The translations under genes were made by a program, and so were the position numbers. The notes below the pieces were generated by a model, which ran no database searches, had not been told where the DNA came from, and worked only from the letters and a program-made list of their open reading frames with translations. DNA of 64,000 nucleotides from Aquilaria yunnanensis (Eukaryota > Streptophyta > Magnoliopsida > Malvales > Thymelaeaceae). The stretch spans positions 29,424,001 through 29,488,000 of the forward strand of contig CM077597.1 of assembly GCA_039654915.1 (NCBI GenBank), written 5' to 3'. This document shows positions 44,383 through 54,760 of the stretch, in pieces. How positions within the stretch are numbered: position 1 is the first letter of the stretch; every line of letters starts with the position of its first letter.

Positions 44383-46938
44383 CATGTCTTCGGCTATCCC
44401 CGAGAGCTGGGAACCTCTTACGTCTCACCCTTGTTGCTCCACTTCTAAGAAATTAGAGAAGTGGTCAACCAAATTTTTCCTTCCCTCTTATGCCACCACA
44501 AGGTTGCCCCACCTCGGTCATTTTAGTTTTATGAACCGGGACAACGAGGTTACCATTTTCTGAGCCCAACTGAAGGCCGGACTTCGGTTTCCCCCTGCGA
44601 AGATGATTTGTGACTTTTTCCAATTTCATGGCATAGCCATGAATCAGCTTCCTCCCAACTCATACTGCTATTTCAATGCTTTTCTCTGCATGTGCGGGGT
44701 CTTCGGGGTAGAACCCCATTTTATCCTGTTCATGCAGTATTACAAGCTCTATCTAGTCCTGAAGGGTGGCTTTTATTTCTTGCTACCTCGGGGATCTGGG
44801 AGCAAGAAATTCATGTTCACCTTCGCTACCAAGGAAAGCTGGCAAGGGTGGCAAAGGAAGTTCTTCTTCCTAAAGGTGGCGGAGGCCTGGTCGCATGTCC
44901 CGACTAAGTGGGCTCTGGGAAAGCTGGAGACAGATGTCATGGATCCTAAGAAATTGCTAACTCCCGAGTTGGTGGCGAGGTTTGCGGACTTCGACAAACG
45001 TATTCGTGCTGTCACCGACTGGGATGCTGAGGTCCCTTCACGCTCCCTCTACCCCTTCCCCATCAATTGGAGGCTTATGACCGAGAAGGTTCTTCGGGAG
45101 TTGGGGGTGGTTAAGGAGCATAAGATGGATCTCGTCATGCCAGCTCCTGCCATCGCGGGGAAGGAGTCCTAGTTGGTGAAGCTCCTTCGGTGCAAGCTCA
45201 TTTACAAAGCCTTTTTTGAAAGTAAGTTTCCTTTCAAAGTTTTCAGGATAAGTGCTTGTCTAGACTCACATTGATGTTTTCCCTCCATTTCAGAGATGGG
45301 CAACGAGTTTGCTGCCTACTATAAGTCTCTCTTCCTTGGTTAGGCAGAGAAGGGAGAACAAATGAAGAAAGGCATCTCCAAGAGGCGCAAGACTACTGGG
45401 AGTGGACCGTCTTCGGCCAAGAAGGCAAAGAAGGACGCCCTTCTTCCATCCCTGGAGGATGTGGCGGAGGTTGTGGTGACACTGCAACTTCCACCGAGCC
45501 TGAAACTCCCGCGGAGGTCAGCGGCATTACTGCTATTTCCATTAAGCCTGGAACTCCTGCCGAACCTGAAACTCCCGCGGAGGTTCCTGCCGGGGTGGTA
45601 GGTGCTCTCGTTCCACTGAGTCGCACCACGTCGGTGGATCTTTGGGCTCTTTGGCAGGGAGTCCCTTTGCCGAGGAGTTGGAGAAACTCCGAAGGGATAA
45701 AGGCAAAGATATTCCTACCGACGTGGAGGAGGTTCGGGACTTTGATGACGACGTCGCTGAGGTTCCGCCCGATTTGTCTCTTCCCTCTTACTCACATCCT
45801 CGTAACTTGTATAATTAAGGAGCTTTTGTCTGACTTACGCCTTCAACTTTTCAGAGGATTTGGCACCCTCAGCTTGGATGGTTGAGCATGCCCGAAGACG
45901 GGCTTTTCGGGATTCTCACATCCCAAAAGACAAAGTCCAAAGGGAGCCGTTCTAGTCTTTCACGGAGGACATGAATCTGTTCTCCGATGATTGTCGAGAG
46001 ATGGCTCCCCAGATGGCGAAGGTCATCCTCACTCAGGCTTCCTTCAAGGCAGTTGCCGAGGAGTGTAGCTCCGAGGATACCCTTGCTGCTAAGGTTTCCG
46101 AGCATGCCGCCCAGGTAGTTCTTTAGGCCTCTTCATTTTTCCTCCCACTTTTTTGTCTAAGTGTTTTGGCTTTCCTTGTATGACTTTCACTAAGTACCTT
46201 CTATTTTCTTTGTAGCTCCTGGGGTACAGTGGATACCTTCGAGCTTGGGCGGCAAAGCAGTCTTTGGTCCGAGCTTGGGCCGAAGGTAAATTGGAGAAGG
46301 CCAAGGTCTTCTGCGCTAACTCGGTTCTGACGAACACCAAGTTGAGCCGAATAGCCAAGGAGAAGGTTACCAGGCTTCGGGAGGAATTCTTGAAGGGCCA
46401 AGAGGATCTCCTGAAGGACTTCTCCAAGAGGATGTCCGACCTTGGTGAGAAGGTCATGAGCTTAACCTCAGCCAATGAGGCCATTCAGAAGGAGAGAGAA
46501 GGAGAAGCTGCTCTTTTGACGAAGGCTCTTGCCGACAACGCCAAACTTCAAGCCCAGGTCGACTCACTGAAGAAGGATTTGAAGAAGAAGAAGAAGATAA
46601 AGGAGCTGGAGAAGAAGGTTACCAATCTTCAAAAGGAGGTTTCGGATCTTCAGAATGAGGCGGACGAATTGGACATAGACAAAGACAAAGCCGTCCAGGC
46701 GACGAAGGTTGCCTTTCAGGATGGCTTCTACCTAGCTCGTCACCAATTTCTGAAGAAATATCTGGACCTCGACCTTTCCTTTTTGGCTGCCCTGGGTATT
46801 CTCTAGGGTCCTCAGTGGACTTGGTCGAAAGTTGAGCTTCTCAACCTGCCACTTGCCCCTCCTCTTGCACCGAAGGCAATAGCCAAAGACACAGGAGCCG
46901 GAGCTTCCCATGACGCCGAGGTCCCTTATATATTCTAA
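44383..46938 (+). pseudogene. Spliced antisense gene (aORF) of copy D
   Basis: The start is ATG 44383 (MSSAIPESWEP). Exon 1 (44383-45221) has the PF04195-like domain with NQLPPNSYCYFNAFLCMCGVF and DFDKRIRAVTDWDAEVPSRS. Intron 1 is 45222-45293 (72 nt). Exon 2 ends near 45771, where the donor GT of the other copies reads AT, so this splice site is broken. Exon 3 is 45855-46114, intron 3 is 46115-46215, and exon 4 is 46216-46938 with the coiled coil (KVTRLREEFLKGQEDLL, LQAQVDSLKKD). In-frame stops occur after KVTIF, after AGKES, in LFLG*AEKG, in EPF*SF and at 46804-46806. It is no longer coding, but the exon layout equals that of A and C. Confidence 0.85.
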
Positions 46939-47389
46939 GGCCTTTGCTTTCTTCTTTTTTCCTTGTGTTTTTCTTCTTGTAACCTTCTCCTTGTACCAAG
47001 ACCTTCTTCAATGAATTTTCCTTCATAATTTGGTTAAGTCTTTTGAACAATTTTTTGTTTCCTCATTGTCTTGATCACTTTCAATCAGGGGACTTCGGAG
47101 AGGTATACTTTGCTCATTTCATCGGCCAACCTTCGGGTAAACGTTCGTTGTTGGTGAAGTTCCTTTAGGCAAATTTTAGCCTGCCCTTGTCAGCCATGTT
47201 CGATAGACTTCACCTTTTTTGAGCATATAACCCAACTAACTTCGGAAGGACAACATGACCTTCGGGAGCGTGTGCTTCCACTTTTGTTTGGCGAGTACTT
47301 TCGGATAGGGGAAAACTTCTGTACTTAGAGAAATTTCTCTCACTTGTACACTTTCCCATCTAAAATTCTAAGTATAGAATTTCTTTCAG

Positions 47390-48990
47390 GCATTCGAGCG
47401 CCATGCATTTTTCAGGTTTCCCCCTTCGGTGTCGCCAAGCTTGTATACTCCCTTTCGAACCTCGTCTTAGGACCAAATAAGGCCCCTTTCCCGTTTGGCC
47501 AAAGTACCCCATGGGACAATTTTCGGGGTTCAAACTCGTCCTTTCGAAGGATGAGATCTCATTTCGTTATCCCTTTTGGTCTATCATGCAGGTTTGCGCT
47601 CATGGCCACCTTTTACTGAAGGGCCCTTCTTCTGAGCTCGGCCATTCCTCTGTGTTCGCCAACTAGGTCGGGCTTAGTTCTCAACCCAAGGTTGTTTCCT
47701 CTTTCGTTGAACACTCGTATTCTAACTGGTAGCCATACTACTTCAAATGGATAATGGCCTCTATACTGGAGATAAGTGAGAAAGATGTCTCCCCCATGGC
47801 CCCTCAGGGAGTTGTCTGATAACTCCTAGGTACAGTAGGAAGTTTTCCTAGACATTTTCCTTTTGCTTCTCCCAACCTTTTTTATAGTCCCTCGTTCATA
47901 ATTCTGTTGGCTACCTCCACTTGTCTGTTGCTCTAGGGCTGAGCTAGTGGGCCGAAGTGCAATTTTACTCCGAAGTTAGTGGCGAATTCTTTGAGTCCCT
48001 TGTCCATAGACTGGGAACCATTATCGGCCATTATCACCGTCAATATGCCAAATCTGCATATCATGTTTCTCCGGACGAACTTTTGTATATCCTTTGCCAG
48101 AATGGTAGCTAGGGGTCCTGCCTCGTTTTGCTTAGTGAAGTAGTCTATGCTACTACGCAGAACTTCACTTCTTCGGGTGCTGCCGAGAGTGGACCGGTGA
48201 GGTCTATGCTTCATACTGCAAAGGGGCAACGGTAATCTTCCGGGGCTACCCACTCCAAAGGCAGATTTTTGGGTGCTGGCGTATCTTCGGCCCTTTTCAC
48301 ACTTCCTGGGTGAATTGTCTTGCACCCTTTTTGCCGATACATCTCTGTAACGGACTTTCGTACCCTTGCTGGTATAATTCCTCTTTAATTAGGGAATATC
48401 GTCCGGAACATCTTCGCACTTTTCGCCGCTTCATGAGGATTTTTGGGACTCTTTAGTTGCGAGATACCTCTTTGTAGGATCTTTCCTCCCTTTGTCTGAG
48501 GTTGCTGCACCTAGCATTGCCATGCTTTGAATAGCCCAACACTTTGGTAACCAAATTTGATGGCTTTGGTGGCTTTCCAGCCCTTGGGCCCTCGAGGGGC
48601 TACTATAGTGCTCTGCTGTTCTGCGCTTGGAGTTTTCTTCGACAGGGAGTTCCCACCCTGGGTTTACCTTCACTCGGTTTCCCTCGTTGGTTTCGGCATT
48701 TTATTGCCCTTCTAGGCTCATACATGATGTAGCACTTTCCGAGTTTGATGCACCATTTTAACAATCTTCCCGAATGCTCTACTCTTTTTCATGACGTCGC
48801 ACAGAGGTGGGTCACTCTGGACAGTGATAGCGTGTCCTTGGAAGTAGAGTCATAGCCTTCTGCCTGCAAGTACCAAGGCATAGACAGCCTTTTGGGGTGA
48901 TGGGTATTTGACCTTGTTGCCGAGGAGACGGCGACTTTTCTTCGAGTGCAGAACTCCTTCGACGGGAAGGTTTGGGTGATTTTCACCCTG
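47390..48990 (-). pseudogene. RNase H and integrase remnant of copy D
   Basis: From right to left are an RNH1 piece (48990-48720, with VMKKVEHSG-like and YEPRRAIK), a piece of the second RNase H (about 48660-48540), the zinc region, the integrase core (48200-47930, IDYFTKQNEAGPL and MADNGSQSMDKG) and the C-terminal part (to about 47390, LKNAWRS..KKFYT). Frameshifts and stops are frequent; it is far more decayed than A. Confidence 0.75.
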
Positions 48991-49009
48991 TTTTTCCCGT
49001 AGGTTGTGT

Positions 49010-49361
49010 TTTGAGGGGTATCCTTCCCGTCGAGGACTTATCTCGTTAAGCTCTGCTTCCTCGAACTCCTATGAGTTGATATAGGACTCTTCTCCCGACG
49101 AGGTAGTGATGAGGAGGGCCTTTGGCACGAATTTGGATGCTGCCATTTTTGGCCTAACTGCTGCATTATTTCGACCACGACAGAGCGTGGGAACTCGCGC
49201 AGGAAGGCCATGGTAATAGTCAGAGGACGTTCATCCTCGGGCGGGGAAGTCTTTGTTGTAGTTGTTCGGCTGCCGGTTGAACTTCTGGTGCGGACGGGGA
49301 CCTCGGAAGTCCTTTGTCCTTAGAACGCTGAGTTTCGACAATGACGACCTAGGAGTAGTTT
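49010..49361 (-). pseudogene. Gag N-terminal remnant of copy D
   Basis: Starting at the PBS, the minus strand reads HHLAPSVG, VETQRSKDKGLP and then, further left, MAFLREFPRSVVVEIMQQLG. It stops near 49010 and passes straight into RNase H sequence; the capsid core, zinc knuckle, protease and RT are deleted. The junction near 49000 has no obvious inserted sequence. Confidence 0.75.
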
Positions 49362-49377
49362 CCCACAGACGGCGCCA
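49362..49377 (-). other. Primer-binding site of copy D
   Basis: On the minus strand this is the same 16-mer as in A and C, two bases from the LTR end at 49380. Confidence 0.87.
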
Positions 49378-49379
49378 AA

Positions 49380-50252
49380 TGATGCGGGCCAGCATCATTA
49401 CCACTGTGTGTCGTGGTGAATATGGCAGGGACTTTTGGAGGAGGGGCCGAGTCCCGACAGAAGGTGCTCTGTGGGGATCACCTGTGATGGCCGGCGGCGT
49501 CTTCGTGGGACAAGCACGGTGAGGCCGAGAAGGACTTCCTGTATGGGAGAAAGCCTGAAAGGGGGATTCCCCAAGAGGATCTACTTGAAACACCCAGAAA
49601 ACAGGGGTTAGGAGATCCCCGGAGTGATTTTCCGGGGAGGAGCCTAAGACGCCTAAGTCAGTGCTTTGGGGGGTGGAGAAGGAGTAGTAAGGAAAAAAGG
49701 CTCTTGCCTGCCGCGTTTTCCTGAAGGCCGAAAAGGAGAGAACCATCAGCCCCCCCTTTGAGTTCATTCCCCTGATATATATATAGAGGGAGTGGACCCT
49801 TCAGATTGTGACACGTGCATGCACGAATGTCATTCGTACTTCTGGGCGTAGGGGCCCTTAGCCGCCTGCAGGCTCCTCAGGCCATGAGTTGCGACAGGCG
49901 TAGTTCTACATGACAGGACGTGGGCAGCGGCGGGGCGTCAAAGTGCATATGAGGGCGGCATGTAGGGTGTACGGGCAGAATTGTCAGAGACTCCTTGATG
50001 GCTCCTGCTGTACCTCCGAGGTCCCCTTGGTTGATGTCACCCTTCGAAGTGAGGGGCATCTTCCTGGAACCAGACTATTACTTTGGGATATTCCTCGGCT
50101 CCGAAGTTTGTCCGGTCATCCTCTTGAGGGAGGCGATATGCTAACTTCCCGAGGTTGGTACTGGCGGGCTACCGAGGTCGTGCACCTCAGGTGTCGGACT
50201 CCCTCACTTCCGAGGTCATTAGTTGACCAAGGTGATAGCACTTCGGCTATCA
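49380..50252 (-). repeat. 5' LTR of copy D
   Basis: This is 873 bp, with TSD CCCCT immediately to its right. In element orientation it ends in GATGCTGGCCCGCATCA; the ATG found at this place in the other LTRs is not kept in the same frame here. Confidence 0.92.
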
Positions 50253-51245
50253 CCCCTCTCGGCCCGGGCGAGGATGAGTGACTTGTAGAAGTCAGCGGAT
50301 TGATCGCCCATTTCTGTAAAAGGACAAAATATCAGTGTAAGTCCAAAAAGAAAACAGATATCAAACCCTAAAAAGTGACTTACTCTCGGCAAAAGCCTCA
50401 TATGAAATGTCGCCCCAAAGGAGCATTACTATACAAGCCTTCTTGCCCGGAAGAACGGGCACGGGCATGCCGGGGTCACTCTTGTGCACATTCACCACTC
50501 CCATTTCCCGAAGGACCTCATCGGTCATGAGGTCCCACTTGATGGGAAAAGGGTAGAAGGAACGCGGAGGGACCTCGGAGTCCCAGTCTGCCACAACCCG
50601 AATAAGTCTATCGAACTTAGCGAACTCAGCAAGCAGCACTGGAGTTAGGAGCTTCCGAGGATCGACGACGTCAATCTTTATGGTCCCTGAAGTCTATCTG
50701 ATCGGCACGTGGCTCCAAAAATCAGGGACTTGAAGAAAGAAAAACTTTTTCTGCCACCCTCGCCAGCTGTCTTTGTTGTCGAAGGTAAAGGTAAACTTCT
50801 TACTCCTGGACCCTCGGGGAAGCAAGGAGTAAAAGCCACCCTTCGGGACCGGGTGGAGTTTGTAATACTGCATGAAGAAAAGAAAGTGGCGGTTTATCTT
50901 AAACACCCTACACATGCAGAGGAAAGAATTGAAGTAAGAGTAAGAATTTGGGGGGAGTTGGTTCACGGCAATCCCGTGGAATTTACAAAACTCGCATATC
51001 ACCCGATGGGAAGGATACTGAAGACCAGCCTTCAGCTGAGCTTGGTAAATGGTAACCTCACCCGAAAGGGCCGAATAACTGTACGAACCTGGGATAGGTA
51101 ACCTCAGGATGACGTAGGAAGGAGGGTAATATTTGGCCACCCACTTCGTCATCTTTTCCGAAGTGGTGGAACAAGGGTGAGACTCAAGAGGAAGAAAGCT
51201 TTCAGGGAAAGGCCAGACAGTCATCAACAGGGCCGGATTCGACAT
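50253..51245 (-). pseudogene. aORF of copy C, 5' part (exon 1 and start of exon 2)
   Basis: The gene starts at ATG 51245 (MSNPALLMTVW). The PF04195-like domain includes NQLPPNSYSYFNSFLCMC, FMQYYKLHPVPKGGFY and DSEVPPRSFYPFPIKWDLMT. Intron 1 is 50383-50314 (70 nt), splitting the same codon as in A and D (A-E-K|MGD). One stop lies at 50694-50696. The gene is broken by copy D right after LARAERG. Confidence 0.85.
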
Positions 51246-51515
51246 TTTTTGAAAGAAAAGAAGGACAACTTCGGGAAAGAAGGAGGAAAGAAATAAAGAG
51301 GCCTTAGAAAAGCAACCTTGGAGGAAAAAGAAAGAGAACTACAAAGGGGAACACCTACCAAAAGCTTTGCCGGAGTCAGGGTTCCTGGACGCCGTCATAC
51401 AAGATGCCGGAAATTGCTCCACCGTAGAAACTGTTGCCGGAAAAAGGAAAAAGACAAGAGAAGGCTCTAGAGCAGATGAGAGCTAAAGCAAAGAGTAAGG
51501 CTAAAATGAGACGAG

Positions 51516-51664
51516 AGGTGCTTATATAGACCGAAGAGGGTAAGCGAAACGTCGTCATTATTATCCCTCGAAGATGCAACAGTCTCATTATTACTTCTCG
51601 AAGGCGAAGAGGCGCAGTTAGCGTGACCGGCGTAACTCTTTCGCCATCCATTAGTGTCCACGTG
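51516..51664 (-). promoter_or_regulatory. Promoter of the aORF in copy C
   Basis: On the minus strand a G-box CACGTG (51659-51664) is followed by TATATAAG (51521-51528), 283 bases before the aORF ATG. Copy D shows the same pair at nearly the same spacing. An upstream ATG (51398-51396) opening MTASRNPDSGK is also shared with D. Confidence 0.6.
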
Positions 51665-51959
51665 TCATCCAAGGCGAAGAACTAGGGCACACCCTTCTGA
51701 CATCGTGAAAACCCAGGCACGGTTATCCATAACTGACATGTCTGACCAAAGGATGCGACAATTTAGAAACCCGCAACAGAAAAAGTGAAAGCAAAAGTGG
51801 CACATGTCCCGTGGTCGCCAAGGGAACTAGGGAAGGGAACCTCAGCCATGAAGGAATGCCTTTTGGAGAAGAGCAATTTCTTGAGCAGAGTTCCGATCGC
51901 GAATTCGGCAAGAAAGCCTTCTCGGAAGCGTAAAGTTGAAGTCTCTGCTTCGACTTCCC

Positions 51960-51972
51960 GGGAGGGGGCATC
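51960..51972 (+). other. Polypurine tract of copy C
   Basis: GGGAGGGGGCATC stands directly before the 3' LTR; it would prime plus-strand synthesis. Copy D has the related GAAGGGGGGCATG at 43707-43695. Confidence 0.75.
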
Positions 51973-52754
51973 TGATAGCCGAAGTGCCCATCACCTCCTG
52001 GGCCTCCAGACTCGGAAAAAGTACCAACCTTGACAGAGAAACTGCCTGCCACAGAAAGAAGGATGTACGACCCCCCTAATTCGACCTCGGCAATCCTCCG
52101 TTCCAGGAAACGCCAGTGCCAACCTCGGGGGGACGATTAAACCATCCTCGGAAGTAGGGGTATCCCTGAGAAAGACCACTATCGGGAAACATACTCCTGT
52201 GATACTAGAGTAACCTCGAAAAGTATAACAAGAGCAATTAAGGAGCCTCTAACACATCCCCGATACGTTGCCCTTAGACACATTCTGACACGCCGCTTGC
52301 AGGGACACGCCGTTTGTAGGGACACCCTAGTACGCCACTTTCGGGTAGCCTAGGCACTTAGCCAGGCGGCCTATGATCGGCTGGGTGTCCCCTCGTCGCC
52401 TGAAGACGTGGATCGCATCCCATTGAACACGTGTCACGATTTGGGATGGCCATAAGAGGAGAACTACTACTATTCCTTCCTCTATAAACATTCGGTAAAC
52501 ACCCCAGGTAAAGGGAGGTCTTTTGAACACTAGAGACCATACTTTTCCGCTATCTATCACCTCCATATCTCCCAAATATTGACTTGGGCGTGGGAGGCTC
52601 CTCCCCGGAAACATACTCCGGGGACCTCCTAACCTCTGTCTTCTAAGTATTTCAGGTACCCTCCCCTGGGAAACCTTCTCCTTAAGTGCTCTCCTCCACC
52701 AGGAGTCCCCCTCGCTCCTACCATGTCACATGATGAAACTGCCACCGGGCACCA
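51973..52754 (+). repeat. 3' LTR of copy C
   Basis: This LTR is 782 bp, from TGATAGCC to GGGCACCA, and is followed by TSD TGTCT. It matches the 5' LTR at 32212-32969 throughout. Confidence 0.94.
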
Positions 52755-52758
52755 TGTC

Positions 52759-52806
<48 letters not shown>

Positions 52807-53880
52807 TTGTTATTTATCCTGTGTTTTTTGTGTCTTCATGTTTTTAGTACAAGTGTTTGAGGAGGTTAAGTGTTTATGATTTCAAATATGAATAAGTAGT
52901 CTTATAAAATATATGATCCTTACTAACTTGCAAAGACTTATGCCTTGTCTTTACTTTTTCCATAGAAAGGCTTGGCTGACTGACTTGTTGATTACATTTT
53001 AGTGGTTGTACTTTCAGGTACATAATGTATCATAACTTTATCTTTCTTGCTAATGCTCAATATTTATGAATATTAGGATAAATGGTAAAGTCAAGCTTAT
53101 TATTCACTTGGCTTACAAGCACCTTGTTGCTGGTTGTGTGGGAACTTTCTGTGTATGTGCTTAGTTATGTGCCTTATTATTTCTGCTATGTAATGCAACT
53201 GAAGTTGTAGTTTATGTTAACTGAGCCCCAATGTGGGCAAAGGTGGGCATTAGTAGGCTTACCTAAGTGTGTATAACCTCTTGAGCATGTAAATGTGCAT
53301 GGTTTTCAAACAAGAATCTTGGTTGCTTTTGTTGCCCATGTTAGTTTTAAAGGTAGATGATGCATAAACTAGCTTAACTTCAAATTTTGCCACCAAACAG
53401 ACTAAGTTAGCTAGCTCAAGTAACCTATAATGCTTCAGTAATCTATACACTTGAGCCAATGTAAGCATCCTGGGGCATATGCTCATAATGTTTTGATGGT
53501 ATCCTAGTGTTAACGTGATGCACCTTAGTAAAGTCCTGGGCACATGCACTGGTTGCTTTTATAGTGTCTTGGACACATGCCTTATGTGTCTTAATAGTGC
53601 ATCGAGCTCTAGGCTTATGTGTCTTGGACATGTAATAATAATGTCCTAGATAGCCCTAGTGGCACTACCTTTTTGTTACAATATTAACACAGGGGCTAGG
53701 GCCAATTTTGGGCATGGCGGTTTAGTAAACTGTTCAAAACATGCTGAACTATAAGTTCTTATGTTTAGAATGGTAACAAGATTGTTTGATAGAAATGTGG
53801 TTAATTGTTGACTAACAAATAATAATTGATTGTGAACCAATTTATACTCTACTGTTTCTTGGTATTGAAGTAGGTTGGGG
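52755..53880 (+). repeat. Probable remainder of the 3' LTR of element G
   Basis: The sequence after copy C starts with the second TGTCT and a (TA)n(TATG)n microsatellite (52758-52807). This continues the TG/TATG-rich wording that ended at 32211. No coding content is present. I did not find the LTR end (a GGTCATGACA-like terminus), so the right border is uncertain. Confidence 0.5.
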
Positions 53881-54760
53881 TCTTCTCCTAAGGCAAGGAT
53901 TTTGTTAATTAATCAAGACCCCTAAAGTCTCGATCCTCTCCGCTATCTTTTCTTGCTCAAGAGTTTGATCTTATTTTCCTTTTTAGGTCTTCTTTTTATG
54001 GTTTGCTTAAAGGCAAGCAAAAGTTTAAGCATGAGGGAAAAATATGATATGCTCATATTTATACATGTTTTCTATATTCTTTTCCTTGATAATTACTTGT
54101 ATTTTGATGTGTTTTTTTGTTAGGAATTGGTGCTTAATTAGATTATATTTTATTTTTAGGTTTTATTTTTGCTTTACTTGGGTTGGAAAGATTTTGTACA
54201 AGTTTCGGAGTTTAATTGCAAGTTTTGAAAAAAATTAGAGTAAACATGATTTTCAACATGCCCATATCAGTAATAAACACTCCCGCGTGCAAATTAAACA
54301 CACTCATGTTCATGGTCATGGCCGTAATATAAACCATGTCATTAAATGTTTGTGATTTTTATGTTTAGAGGAGGAACACGACCTTGAACAAAGTTGTGTT
54401 ACAAACGGTGTTCAATTGCTGCTATGGTTTTGTCAAATTATTTTGGCAAAACAAAAGAAAAGGAAAAAAAAGGTGAAAATACACAGTTAAAAAGTAAAGT
54501 TTTCATAGCAGAAAGTTGTTGGAGGTAATTCTGATGATCAACACTGATTAGTTCACATCAGAGCATGGATTTCTTGGAGGAGAAGAATTCAAAGATGCAG
54601 TCTTCAATTATTTGTTTTTCTCTGTTTTTGTTATGTTCCCTTTTTGGTATTATGAACTAATTTCTCTGCTCATGCGTAGAGTAGATGAACCCAAGGATGA
54701 TGTTGGGTTTTTTATTATTTTTTGTTCAATATAATTATGGTTCCAACCCTCGACTTTATT
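53880..54760 (+). mobile_element. Athila-like 3' end and LTR fragment
   Basis: AGGCAAGCAAAAGTTTAAGC followed by ATGAGGGAAAAA and then TGATATGCTCATATTTATACATG (from about 54046) is the typical end of the internal region, purine tract and LTR start of Athila-type gypsy elements. Further on, AACTAATTTCTCTGCTCATGCGTAG and GATGAACCCAAGGATGATGTTG resemble the 3' part of such LTRs. Both ends are approximate and no pol remains next to it. Confidence 0.5.

Larger units (their letters stand above)
42810..50252 (-). mobile_element. Tat-lineage retrotransposon copy D, nested in copy C, internally deleted
   Basis: The LTRs (42810-43694 and 49380-50252) are flanked by CCCCT on both sides (42805-42809 and 50253-50257). 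The element is in minus orientation, opposite to its host C. From the right it has 5' LTR, PBS, a short gag start, RNase H and integrase remnants, then the antisense aORF on plus, PPT and 3' LTR. Most of gag, all of protease and almost all of RT are missing, so it could only have moved with enzymes from another copy if the deletion predates insertion. Confidence 0.93.
32212..52754 (+). mobile_element. Tat-lineage gypsy retrotransposon, copy C (complete but twice interrupted)
   Basis: The LTRs at both ends (32212-32969 and 51973-52754) are flanked by the 5 bp duplication TGTCT (32207-32211 and 52755-52759), so this is a single insertion of about 20.5 kb including later inserts. Without J (2.49 kb) and D (7.44 kb) the element would be about 10.6 kb. 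Its layout is 5' LTR, PBS, gag-pol on plus, aORF on minus, promoter of aORF, PPT, 3' LTR. Both inserts split recognisable coding regions that resume on the other side. Confidence 0.95.

Noticed and set aside
52755..53880. Reading the region right of copy C as host gene sequence
   Set aside because: No frame is supported, and it directly continues the LTR of element G across the TSD of C.
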